Made by a program: the position numbers and the translations under genes
Notes under the pieces: generated by a model
What the model was told of the DNA's origin: nothing
Seen by the model: the letters and a program-made list of their open reading frames with translations, nothing else
Database searches by the model: none
Shown: positions 1-6,456 of the stretch, one piece after another
Numbering within the stretch: position 1 is the stretch's first letter
How the letters are laid out: the number at the start of each line of letters is the position of its first letter
From: Rubrobacteraceae bacterium
GTDB lineage: Bacteria > Actinomycetota > Rubrobacteria > Rubrobacterales > Rubrobacteraceae
DNA length: 17,581 nucleotides
NCBI GenBank assembly: GCA_013698525.1
Contig: JACCSM010000445.1
Span: 1-17,581 of the forward strand
Reading direction: 5' to 3'

Positions 1-330
1 GTCGGCCCGCACGAACCCTACAACATGCACCTGGCGGTAGAGAACAAGTTTCGCGCCTCCAGGTACGGTATGGACGCGGCGTTCTATGACGCCCACGACC
101 AGACCACGGTCCCTGCCAGGGACCTCGGCCGTACCCTCGTCGAGCGGCTGAAGCCCTACGCCCAAGACCTTGGCTGCGAGAGCGAGCTCGAAGGCGTCCT
201 TGAGATAGTAGAGGGCGGCACGGGCAGCCAGCGCCAGCGCGAGGTCTACAAAGAGAGCGGCAACTTCCTCGACGTGGTCGCCTTCCTTATAGAGGGCACC
301 CGCCCCGCCCTCGCCGAGGAACAAAGCTAG
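1..330 (+). CDS. Carboxylate-amine ligase, GCS2 (YbdK/glutamate-cysteine ligase 2) family, C-terminal fragment
   Basis: The open frame runs in from the left edge, so only about the last 109 residues are visible; the first Met in frame (base 25) is internal. The tail has the GCS2 C-terminal pattern: ENKFRASRYGMDA, then TVPARDL, then a helical stretch with ELGCE-like DLGCESELEGV, then GTGSQRQREVY. In the family this helical region packs against the ATP-grasp-like core that joins glutamate (or another carboxylate) to an amine such as cysteine. The catalytic half is outside the window, so substrate and activity cannot be judged. The TAG stop lies inside the edge of the interspersed repeat that follows immediately (AAAGCTAGTCAGC), so the last residues may have been set by repeat insertion. 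No operon partner is visible downstream; the next gene is convergent. Confidence 0.8.
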   Translation, partial: VGPHEPYNMHLAVENKFRASRYGMDAAFYDAHDQTTVPARDLGRTLVERLKPYAQDLGCESELEGVLEIVEGGTGSQRQREVYKESGNFLDVVAFLIEGTRPALAEEQS

Positions 331-377
331 TCAGCACTTCAGCACGCCGCCCTACAGGCGGCTTGTCAGCACGTCAG
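331..377 (+). repeat. Interspersed palindromic repeat, copy 1 (forward)
   Basis: Two TCAGCAC octamer units lead into a perfect 6-bp stem, GCCGCC (346-351) with GGCGGC (357-362) and a 5-nt loop. The stem extends by two more pairs beyond one C-T mismatch and is followed by GCTTGTCAGCACGTCAG. It starts directly after the stop codon of the upstream gene. Bases 378-457, between this copy and the inverted copy at 458, show no gene and no clear motif. Confidence 0.8.
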
Positions 378-457
378 GTAATGTCGTGCAGCGCGCGGCC
401 GGGCTTAGTAATGCGCGGGTCTGCGCCATACGGCCAAAGAGCTTCGAACGGGACGCA

Positions 458-515
458 AGCTGAAATGCTGACAAGCGAAGGCGCCAGCCGGAGCGTGCTG
501 ACTAGCTGAAATGCT
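458..515 (-). repeat. Interspersed palindromic repeat, copy 2 (inverted relative to copy 1)
   Basis: Read on the plus strand it is AGCTGAAATGCTGACAAGC, a GC-rich variable insert around GGCGCC, then GCGTGCTGAC and the 19-mer GCTGACTAGCTGAAATGCT (497-515). The same 19-mer occurs exactly at 15389-15407. The last two bases overlap the stop codon of the minus-strand RAM-domain gene. With copy 1 it forms a head-to-head pair around about 80 bp. Confidence 0.8.
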
Positions 516-792
516 ATTCAAACCCCAGACTCCAGGCGCGGTCCAGGTCGTAGTTGGAGTAAGCGCGGAAGGCGACCATGGTCTCGGTGCGGGCGACGCC
601 TGGGACCTGGGCTATTCTCTCGGGAACGATCTCGGCGAGGCTCTCGAAGTCGGGGATACGGACCATGACGACGAGGTCGTAGGGGCCCGTGACCGAGTAA
701 GCCTCGGTGACGCCATCTATTGCGAGCATGGCCTGGGCGGCTTCCTGGACGCGCTCCCGCTCCGTCCTGACGAGGACTATAGCAGTTACCAT
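514..792 (-). CDS. Stand-alone RAM (Lrp/AsnC ligand-binding) domain protein
   Basis: This 92-residue protein matches the effector-binding half of Lrp/AsnC regulators (RAM domain, beta-alpha-beta-beta-alpha-beta). It starts VTAIVLVRTERERV, then has AMLAIDGVTEAYSVTGPYDLVVMVR, where the conserved G-x-Y/F-D-L strand lies, and ends with a region like IAQVPGVARTETMVAF. There is no helix-turn-helix, so it is unlikely to bind DNA by itself; such small RAM proteins are common in actinobacteria and may sense amino acids or form mixed oligomers. The ATG is preceded by TGAGGAG at about 5 nt, and that TGA is the stop of the upstream minus-strand gene, so translation is probably coupled. Its own stop overlaps an interspersed repeat by two bases. 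Confidence 0.85.
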   Translation of the reverse strand: MVTAIVLVRTERERVQEAAQAMLAIDGVTEAYSVTGPYDLVVMVRIPDFESLAEIVPERIAQVPGVARTETMVAFRAYSNYDLDRAWSLGFE

Positions 793-801
793 GCGGGCTC
801 C

Positions 802-1731
802 TCAGATCCCAAACGTCACCCTCCCCGTGAGGGTGTTATTGGCCGTGCGCTTCTCGTACTCGACGGGCCCGGCCTCGACGGTGGCCGTGGCGGTCTCATC
901 GAGTTCGCCGGGTATAAAGCCGCCGACCTCGACCGTCGCCACCTTATTGGGTTCGATGCGCGCTATTGTCTTGCTCTCGGACTGGCGTTCGGCGCTCGTG
1001 TTGAGGATGACCTCGACCTCGACGCCCGTCTCGGGCACCTCGCCGCTGTTCCCGAGGGTCACGGCGAAGGTCGGCTCGTCAGCCCCTGTCAGGATCACGT
1101 TCCCGTTCGAGTACAGTCGCTTGCCCGCGACCTCGACAGCCGTTACCTGCACCCCGTGCAGGGCGTTCGGGTCGCTACTTGCGGTGCCTGATACGGGGGC
1201 AGCATCGAAACCGAGCGCCCCGTAATCCATAAAGGATTGCGGCTCTTCGAGGTAGGCTTGGTCGCTCGTCTGGCCCGCGGTCTCCAGAGAATGCTTGACG
1301 GCGGGGATGTAGTAGTTCGCGACGATGCTGTCGCTGGTCCTGTAGTCCTCGACAGCCGTAGCAAGCTCCCTGGTAAACCCGCCCGCGTCCCCAGAAGCCG
1401 CCTGCACGAGCTCGTCCGTGGCCTGGGATCTTACGCCCAGCGCCGTGACGACGTAGTGATGGGCGTCATCGAACTCAGGGGGGATCTCCTCCTGCCTCAG
1501 AGCCTGTAGGTATTGCTGTTCGGTACGGTTGGCCGCCTGGGCGAGCGCCTCGTCATCCAGCCTGGCAGGGTCCCCTCCGGCGTTGCCCAGGATGCCCTGG
1601 AGCTCCCCTCTGCCCGCGTTGGAGGAATCGCTCAAGAAGCTGTCCGCGCTGGTGACGTACTTGCGGACCTGGGTCGACTGCTGGTTTGCCACGCAGCCAC
1701 GGGCGACGAAGAAGATAAACCCGAAGACCAA
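802..1731 (-). CDS. Membrane-anchored protein with C-terminal CARDB-like beta-sandwich; N-terminus unresolved
   Basis: I do not recognise a named family for the whole protein. A hydrophobic N-terminal segment (FGFIFFVARG) leads to a helical, Asp/Ser-rich middle of about 170 residues. The last ~100 residues look like an extracellular beta-sandwich of the CARDB type (TFAVTLGNSGEVPETGVEVEV, then a final NNTLTGRVTF strand). The end at 1731 is the only in-frame TTG, but it cuts the membrane helix in half. The frame stays open upstream and encodes a basic stretch (SSPKERRQRTLPAW) followed by LTLVGSLLLLLI, so the real N-terminus lies further out, toward about 1900. No ATG, GTG or TTG occurs in any minus-strand frame between 1732 and about 1891. 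The downstream RAM gene begins 9 nt after its stop, suggesting one transcript. Probably exported with a signal anchor; function unknown. Confidence 0.7.
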   Translation of the reverse strand: MVFGFIFFVARGCVANQQSTQVRKYVTSADSFLSDSSNAGRGELQGILGNAGGDPARLDDEALAQAANRTEQQYLQALRQEEIPPEFDDAHHYVVTALGVRSQATDELVQAASGDAGGFTRELATAVEDYRTSDSIVANYYIPAVKHSLETAGQTSDQAYLEEPQSFMDYGALGFDAAPVSGTASSDPNALHGVQVTAVEVAGKRLYSNGNVILTGADEPTFAVTLGNSGEVPETGVEVEVILNTSAERQSESKTIARIEPNKVATVEVGGFIPGELDETATATVEAGPVEYEKRTANNTLTGRVTFGI

Positions 1732-1904
1732 GATGAGGAGGAGGAGGGAGCCGACGAGGGTGAGCCAGGCTGGGAGCGTTCTCTGGCGGCGCTCTTTCGG
1801 AGAGCTGTGGGATCTCCTGGGACGGCCCGGCGGCCTCGGACGGCGAGACTCGGGGGCGGCCCTGTGAGGTCTACGCTCTATACGAAACCCCCAAGAACAT
1901 GTCG

Positions 1905-1988
1905 TGGGCGAGGGGGGACTCGAACCCCCACGGCCTCTCGGCCACTAGACCCTGAACCTAGCGCGTCTACCAATTCCGCCACTCGCCC
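1905..1988 (-). tRNA. tRNA-Leu (anticodon CAG)
   Basis: An 84-nt class II tRNA. The acceptor stem GGGCGAG/CTCGCCC is perfect and is followed by TG and the Leu-type D arm GCGGAATTGGTAGACGCGC. The anticodon stem is CTAGG/TCTAG with loop TTCAGGG, giving CAG. The long variable arm is closed by GGCC/GGCC and the T arm is GGGGGTTCGAGTCCCCC. The discriminator is A and CCA is not encoded (CGA follows). It is transcribed toward the membrane-protein gene. Confidence 0.96.
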
Positions 1989-2025
1989 GCAGGCCCTCTC
2001 TGGGAGACGTCCTGAACTGCGGGGG

Positions 2026-2034
2026 ATTGTACCA
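2026..2034 (-). promoter_or_regulatory. Extended -10 promoter of tRNA-Leu
   Basis: On the minus strand the sequence is TGGTACAAT, an extended -10 (TGn plus TACAAT), about 37 nt upstream of the mature tRNA 5' end. No good -35 is visible; its place is taken by the interspersed repeat. Confidence 0.5.
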
Positions 2035-2112
2035 GCACTTCAGCCCGCCGGCTGTGCCGGCTTGTCAGCACTTCAGCACGCCGCATTGCAGGCGGCTTGT
2101 CAGCTATCAGCC
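2033..2112 (+). repeat. Interspersed palindromic repeat, two tandem forward units
   Basis: Two consecutive hairpin units are joined by the conserved core. Unit 1 has stem GCCGGC (2047-2052), loop TGT, GCCGGC (2056-2061). Unit 2 has GCCGC (2080-2084) with GCGGC (2092-2096). Between them is CTTGTCAGCACTTCAGCACG, and the array ends in GCTTGTCAGC plus a degenerate octamer TATCAGCC. The hairpin inserts differ while the flanks are conserved. Confidence 0.8.
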
Positions 2113-2165
2113 AGGTCGTGGATGGCGGAGGGGTGTTCTCTTGAGAAGCGGTTTATGAAGGCAAA

Positions 2166-2196
2166 CGGTTCGCGGTCGAGCATGGGCGGCGAACCG
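2166..2196. other. Perfect 8-bp inverted repeat inside the repeat-flanked segment
   Basis: CGGTTCGC (2166-2173) and GCGAACCG (2189-2196) are perfect complements around a 15-nt spacer. They lie in the ~95-bp stretch (2113-2205) between forward and inverted repeat arrays, where I see no gene. This could be an operator or simply part of a mobile repeat unit. Confidence 0.4.
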
Positions 2197-2205
2197 ACAC
2201 CAAGA

Positions 2206-2283
2206 AGCTGAAGTGCTGACAAGCGACCGAAGGGAGCGTGCTGAAATGCTGACAAGCGGAGGCGTTAGCCGGAGCGTGCTGAT
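2206..2283 (-). repeat. Interspersed palindromic repeat, two tandem inverted units
   Basis: On the plus strand AGCTGAAGTGCTGACAAGC is followed by a short insert around CCGAAGGG, then GCGTGCTGAAATGCTGACAAGC in two parts, a second insert (GGAGGCGTTAGCC), then GGAGCGTGCTGAT. This is the reverse complement of the array type at 2033-2112, so the two arrays face each other across about 95 bp. Read in the kinase frame the repeat would encode MLTS twice, which argues that the true kinase start lies downstream. Confidence 0.8.
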
Positions 2284-2303
2284 AGGCTATACAATAGCCT
2301 ATC
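2281..2303 (+). promoter_or_regulatory. Perfect palindrome overlapping a -10 box upstream of the operon
   Basis: GATAGGCTAT (2281-2290) and ATAGCCTATC (2294-2303) are exact inverted arms with a 3-nt centre (ACA). The centre contains TATACAAT, a plausible -10 (TACAAT, 2290-2295). Transcription would begin near 2302, a few bases before the GTG at 2309. The arrangement suggests an operator at the core promoter or a 5'-end hairpin; no -35 is evident. Confidence 0.5.
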
Positions 2304-2308
2304 AAGTA

Positions 2309-3928
2309 GTGACAGAGACGCGCTACATCGAAGGACAGGGACGTTACGCGCTGGCCGAGATGGTCGGGCGCGGCGGCTTCGCGACCGTGTGGCGCGCCCG
2401 TTCTCTCAAGGGCTACCTCAGGGGCAAGGACGTCGCCGTCAAGGTCATCCCAGTCTACAGCGCCGGCGAGCGCTCGCGCGCCCTGCGGGAGGGCCAGATC
2501 GCCGAAGGGCTACGGCACAAGAACATAGTAGAGACGCTCGAAGTCATCCCTGGCGACCACGAGATCTACCTCGTAACGGAGTACGTGCGGGGGATGCCGC
2601 TCGACGAGGCGGCCAAAGGTTACGAGGTAGACGAGATCGTTGACTCCTTGACCCAGATCCTCGAAGCTCTGGTCTACGCCCATGGGCAGGGCATAATCCA
2701 CCGCGACATAAAGCCGCAGAACGCGCTCGTGGACGCCCGCGGGCGGGTGAAGCTCACGGACTTCGGGGTCGCCTTCAGGGCCGGGGATACACGCCTTACG
2801 CGCGTCGGTTTCGCCGTAGGCACGCCTGGCTACATCGCGCCGGAGATCCTGGACGGCGCCGACCCGACCGCGCTTACGGACATCTACGCCGTCGGCGCGA
2901 CGGCCCGTACCCTGCTCGCCCACCAGCCCTACGAGCCGCCCCCGCGCCTCAAGGAGTTCGTCGACCGCACCACCTCGCCCAACCCGGCCCATCGCCCGCA
3001 GAGCGCGTGGGCCGCCGTCAAGCTCCTCACCGGCAGGAAGGCCCCAGCGGGCAGTATCTCGCCCGCTGAACGAAAGGCGCCAGACAGGCTCTCCGGGGGC
3101 TTCAAAGAAGGCACGCTGCGTATCATCAACGGCCTTGCGGCCGGCTGGCTCGGATACCTCCTCGCGGCCCAGATCCTTGCGGACGGGGCACAGGCGCTTG
3201 GGATCGCCGCCGGCCTCGGCGTGCTGGCCTACCTGCTGCCGCGCCTCGGCGCCCTCGGGGTCATAGTCGCACTCGCCGTGTTGCTGATAAGGAACCAGGC
3301 CAGCCTCGGATTCTCCGCGCTCGTGCCAGTCCTCGGGGGCGTGTGGGTGATGGGCGCCGGTTCGGCCAATGGTGACGTGAGAAGGCTACCGCTAGGGCCT
3401 GCGCTCGCCCTTCTCTTCGGGCTAGGGACGCTCTTTGGGCCCACCCTGGTGGCAGGGCTGCCACTACTCTTCGGCGCGCTGATGCGGCCCCTCGGGGCGA
3501 GCCTTTCGGCGGCGGCCGGGGCCTTTACCTTGATCTGCTACGACCTCACGGTGCGCAACGGCTTCTTCGCCAACGGCAACCCCTTCGCCGAGCTCCCTTA
3601 CTCGGGGGAGAGGCTCGACGTCTTGCCGATCACGCTGGGAGTCGGCGGCCTGCTCGATCTGTCCCAGGGGTACCTGCATTATTTCCCCAAACTGCCGCTT
3701 CTGATCCTGCTCTGGGCGGCGATGGCAGGTGTCATCTCGCTCGCCGAGTGGGCCGGCAAGTGGGTCATAGGCCTGGTGGTCGCGGTAGTCGGGGGAGCCC
3801 TGGGGTACGCGCTACTCCTCTCCCCGAGGGCCCCTTCCGGTACGCTCGCTTCGGATATGATTTCGCTCGGCCTCGCGGCTATAATATACGGGGTGCTCAG
3901 GTACCTCGTGTCGAGGGTGAGAGGGTAG
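2309..3928 (+). CDS. Polytopic membrane Ser/Thr protein kinase, first gene of the cell-wall signalling operon
   Basis: A Hanks-type kinase domain occupies about residues 10-255 (numbered from the GTG at 2309, 539 aa). It has the Gly loop GRGGFATVW, ATP-binding Lys45 (VAVK), catalytic Asp133 (HRDIKPQN), Asp151 (DFG), a threonine-bearing activation segment ending GTPGYIAPE, and the subdomain XI Arg in NPAHRPQ, so catalysis should be intact. After a ~30-residue linker the C-terminal half is almost all hydrophobic, about ten membrane spans with short loops and no PASTA or other extracellular sensor. I chose GTG 2309 because an earlier in-frame GTG (2213) lies in repeat DNA and would add repeat-encoded residues; a -10 box lies just upstream. 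The stop is 6 nt before fhaA. Known actinobacterial clusters carry pknA near pknB; this kinase may fill that role, but its membrane half is unlike PknA. Its stimulus is unknown. Confidence 0.88.
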   Translation: MTETRYIEGQGRYALAEMVGRGGFATVWRARSLKGYLRGKDVAVKVIPVYSAGERSRALREGQIAEGLRHKNIVETLEVIPGDHEIYLVTEYVRGMPLDEAAKGYEVDEIVDSLTQILEALVYAHGQGIIHRDIKPQNALVDARGRVKLTDFGVAFRAGDTRLTRVGFAVGTPGYIAPEILDGADPTALTDIYAVGATARTLLAHQPYEPPPRLKEFVDRTTSPNPAHRPQSAWAAVKLLTGRKAPAGSISPAERKAPDRLSGGFKEGTLRIINGLAAGWLGYLLAAQILADGAQALGIAAGLGVLAYLLPRLGALGVIVALAVLLIRNQASLGFSALVPVLGGVWVMGAGSANGDVRRLPLGPALALLFGLGTLFGPTLVAGLPLLFGALMRPLGASLSAAAGAFTLICYDLTVRNGFFANGNPFAELPYSGERLDVLPITLGVGGLLDLSQGYLHYFPKLPLLILLWAAMAGVISLAEWAGKWVIGLVVAVVGGALGYALLLSPRAPSGTLASDMISLGLAAIIYGVLRYLVSRVRG

Positions 3929-3934
3929 GTCTTT

Positions 3935-4762
3935 TTGGGTTTTCTCAAACACATCGAAAAGCGGATGGAATCGCTGGTAGAGGGCGTCTTCGGAAGGGCG
4001 TTCAGGCGCCAGATCCACCCCGTAGAGATCGCCAAGGGCCTTACCAAGCAGATGGATGAAGGCAGGATGGTTTCTATCTCGCGCACCTACGCCCCGAACG
4101 ACTTCACGGTTCACCTCTCCAAAGAGGACACGGAGTCCATCAGGGCCTACCAGGCTTCGTTGAAGGACGAGCTGATCCAGTACGCCTCGACCCACGCCGA
4201 GAACAAGAACTACCACCTCATGACCCCCCCCAGGATACGCTTCGAGAGCGAAGACACGCTCCGCTTCGGTGAGTTCGGCGTCACAGCCAAGCTTACAGGC
4301 GGCGACGGTCCCCGTGAGAAGGGCGCCCCGCAGGACACCTCGGGCCAGACCCGCATCTTCCGCACCGAGGAGTCGACCGGCGGGGAGATAGACCAGGGCA
4401 CCGCCGCGATATCCGCCGATGAGGCCAGGCGCCACGGTCTGGCGCGGGAGATCGTCGAGGTCGTTCTCGGGGATGAGAAGCACCAGTTGGAAGGACGCGG
4501 CCCGTGGACCGTGGGCCGCTCGCAGGAGAACGACATCGTAATAAACGACCCGAACGTGTCGAGAAAACACGCCAGGATCTCACGCGCCGACAACGGCTTC
4601 CTCGTCGAGGACCTCGGTTCCACGAACGGCACCCAGCTCGACGGCGCCCCCATCGACCGCGAGATGATAGAAGGCGGCGACGAGTTGACCTTCGGCCAGA
4701 GTACAGCCCGCTTCATCCGCCGCATAGACACTCCGGGCGAGGAGTCCGGCGGGAGACGTTAG
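3935..4762 (+). CDS. fhaA: FhaA: DUF3662 plus FHA domain phosphothreonine-binding protein
   Basis: Residues 1-120 match the FhaA N-terminal domain (DUF3662), beginning GFLKHIEKRMESLVEGVFG with the FRRQIHPVEIAKGL motif. After a ~60-residue linker rich in charged residues, an FHA domain closes the protein, with WTVGRSQENDIVI, SRKHARI and DLGSTNGTQL; the Gly-Arg, Ser, His and Asn-Gly positions that hold phosphothreonine are present. At 275 residues it is about half the length of the mycobacterial protein (527) because the linker is short. In mycobacteria FhaA binds phosphorylated partners that control lipid II flipping and septal or polar wall growth; here it likely reads marks laid down by the two kinases of this cluster. 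The start is TTG, 6 nt after the kinase stop, with a modest AGGT upstream. Confidence 0.93.
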   Translation: MGFLKHIEKRMESLVEGVFGRAFRRQIHPVEIAKGLTKQMDEGRMVSISRTYAPNDFTVHLSKEDTESIRAYQASLKDELIQYASTHAENKNYHLMTPPRIRFESEDTLRFGEFGVTAKLTGGDGPREKGAPQDTSGQTRIFRTEESTGGEIDQGTAAISADEARRHGLAREIVEVVLGDEKHQLEGRGPWTVGRSQENDIVINDPNVSRKHARISRADNGFLVEDLGSTNGTQLDGAPIDREMIEGGDELTFGQSTARFIRRIDTPGEESGGRR

Positions 4763-4765
4763 GGG

Positions 4766-5251
4766 ATGCTCGAGCTCCAGGTACCGCTGCTTGCGGCGAA
4801 GGCTCTGCTCTTGCTGTTGCTCTTCGCCTTTATCTACGCCGTAATGAGCCGGAGCATCGGGGACCTGCGGAAGATACCGGACGATGAGACCTACGTGCCC
4901 GGCCGGGGCCACAACGGACGCGGGACGTACGCCCGCCGGGGCTCCGCCTCGGGGGTTCCTGGGCTGGTAGTCGAGGACTCGGAGATCCTCGCCCCCGAGA
5001 CGCGGTTCGAGCTCGAGGACGGTGAGACCAGCATGGGGCGCTCGTCGGGCAGCACCATCGTCCTGAGGAGCGACGACTACGCCTCGGGGCGCCACGCCCA
5101 GCTCACCAAGCACGGGGGATTGCTCTACGTCGAGGACCTCGGCTCGACGAACGGGACTTTCGTGAACGGGCGCAAGACCGTGGGTGCTACGCCGTTGAGG
5201 AACGGGGACACCGTCAGGGTCGGCTCGACCACCTTCAGGTACGAGGAATAG
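4766..5251 (+). CDS. fhaB: FhaB (FipA-like): membrane-anchored FHA domain protein
   Basis: The 161-residue protein has one N-terminal membrane helix (about residues 8-28, LLAAKALLLLLLFAFIYAVM) and a C-terminal FHA domain with TSMGRSSGSTIVL, SGRHAQL and EDLGSTNGTFVNG, all the phosphothreonine-contact positions being conserved. Size and layout match actinobacterial FhaB, a substrate of the PknA/PknB kinases that recruits wall-synthesis and division factors at the membrane. The ATG follows the fhaA TAG by 3 nt, with GGGAG upstream inside the end of fhaA, so the two are probably translationally coupled. The domain should face the cytoplasm, next to the kinase and phosphatase catalytic domains. 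Confidence 0.93.
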   Translation: MLELQVPLLAAKALLLLLLFAFIYAVMSRSIGDLRKIPDDETYVPGRGHNGRGTYARRGSASGVPGLVVEDSEILAPETRFELEDGETSMGRSSGSTIVLRSDDYASGRHAQLTKHGGLLYVEDLGSTNGTFVNGRKTVGATPLRNGDTVRVGSTTFRYEE

Positions 5252-5255
5252 GACC

Positions 5256-6455
5256 TTGCCTTTCCTCGAGTTGCAGCCGTTCGGCGTCACCGACACCGGC
5301 AAGGTCCGTCAGAACAACGAGGACGCCCTGCTCGTCGGCGAAGGCGAGGACGAGACGCTCTTCGTCGTCGCCGACGGCATAGGCGGCTTCGAGGCCGGGG
5401 AGGTCGCGAGCTCCCTCGCCGTAGACGTGCTCAAAGATCTCCAGCCGGACGAACCCTTCCAAGCGGCCATAGGAGAGGCGAACCGCAGGATAGTGGCCGC
5501 GGGCCGCGGCGACGAGAAGCTCTCGGGGATGGGTACTACCGTGGTCGCCATAAGGTTCGGTGGGACGCAGAGGGAGCCCGTGGCCGAGGTGGCGCACGTC
5601 GGTGATTCGAGGGCCTACCTCATGCGTGGCGGCGACATGAACCCGATAACGGAGGACCACTCACTCGTCGCGGAGCTTGTGCGTAGCGGCGACCTGACCA
5701 GGGATCAGGCAGCGGAGCATCCCCAGAAGAACCTCATCACCCGCGCCCTTGGGGCGGACGAGGAGGTCGACGTCGATACCACCTTACTGCCCATAGGGAC
5801 CGGCGACCGAATCCTGCTCTGTTCGGACGGGCTCTCGGACTTGGTCTCGGAGACGGGGATCTCGGAGATTCTGGCCGAGTCCCCGAACGACCCCGAGAGG
5901 GCGGCGCGCGGCCTGCTCTCCGCTGCCCTAGACGCCGGCGGCAACGATAACATCACCGTCGTCGTCGTTGACGTAAAGGAGCAGCCCGCTCGCGAGGCGG
6001 ATGTAAGAGAGAGGCGCGAGAGCCGCTCCGGCGGCACCAGCGAGATGCTCGCCCTGGGGCCTACAGGGCAGGTCGTCACGCCACCCGTGGGCAAGGGTGC
6101 CCAGAGCCGCCCCCGGCGGTCTACCAAGGCCACGCGCAGGAAGTGGCCCCGTGGCTTCCTGAAGACACTAGGAAAGCTCGTGCGGGGGCTTGCGATTGTT
6201 CTGGTCCTCATCGCCGCCCTTACACCGGTTTACCTCTGGGGGTCCAGCAGATACTTCTTCGAGTTCGATGAGGGGGAGGTGGTGGCCTATCAGGGTTTGC
6301 CCTACGCTCCCCTAGGCATCGAGCTCAATCAGGAGTGGCGCAGGCCTGGCCTCACGGAATCGGAGATCAAAGAACCCTACCAGCAGCCCATAGAGAACCA
6401 CAAGCTCTACACCAGGGACCAGGCAGAGCTGGTCCTCGAAGACCTGGGTAGCTAG
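5256..6455 (+). CDS. pstP: PstP: membrane PP2C-type Ser/Thr protein phosphatase
   Basis: The PP2C (PPM) catalytic domain fills about residues 5-240. It has GKVRQNNEDALLV, VADGIGGFEAG (metal Asp and Gly), a GDSRAYL strand, LLCSDGLSDLV and GGNDNITVVVV, which together supply the metal-binding Asp residues of the family. A basic, disordered linker (about 245-305) leads to one membrane helix (about 309-331, LAIVLVLIAALTPVYLWG) and a ~70-residue outer domain beginning RYFFEFDEGEVVAYQGL, as in mycobacterial PstP. It dephosphorylates the Ser/Thr kinases and their FHA and wall-enzyme targets. The start is TTG, 4 nt after fhaB, with AGGA upstream; no better in-frame start is seen. The rodA start lies one base after its stop. 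Confidence 0.95.
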   Translation: MPFLELQPFGVTDTGKVRQNNEDALLVGEGEDETLFVVADGIGGFEAGEVASSLAVDVLKDLQPDEPFQAAIGEANRRIVAAGRGDEKLSGMGTTVVAIRFGGTQREPVAEVAHVGDSRAYLMRGGDMNPITEDHSLVAELVRSGDLTRDQAAEHPQKNLITRALGADEEVDVDTTLLPIGTGDRILLCSDGLSDLVSETGISEILAESPNDPERAARGLLSAALDAGGNDNITVVVVDVKEQPAREADVRERRESRSGGTSEMLALGPTGQVVTPPVGKGAQSRPRRSTKATRRKWPRGFLKTLGKLVRGLAIVLVLIAALTPVYLWGSSRYFFEFDEGEVVAYQGLPYAPLGIELNQEWRRPGLTESEIKEPYQQPIENHKLYTRDQAELVLEDLGS

Positions 6456-6456
6456 G

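Noticed and set aside
511..1191. Long plus-strand open frames opposite the RAM and membrane-protein genes
   Set aside because: They are antisense shadows of GC-rich coding DNA with no ribosome site and no recognisable domain.
1513..2211. 232-codon plus-strand frame
   Set aside because: It crosses the tRNA-Leu gene antisense and repeat arrays, and has no domain.
2033..2283. CRISPR array
   Set aside because: Inserts are only 11-17 nt and self-complementary, units occur in both orientations, and no cas genes are present.
2213..2308. N-terminal extension of the membrane kinase from an upstream in-frame GTG
   Set aside because: The extension is translated repeat DNA (MLTS twice) and the palindromic promoter lies inside it; the kinase domain begins after the GTG at 2309.
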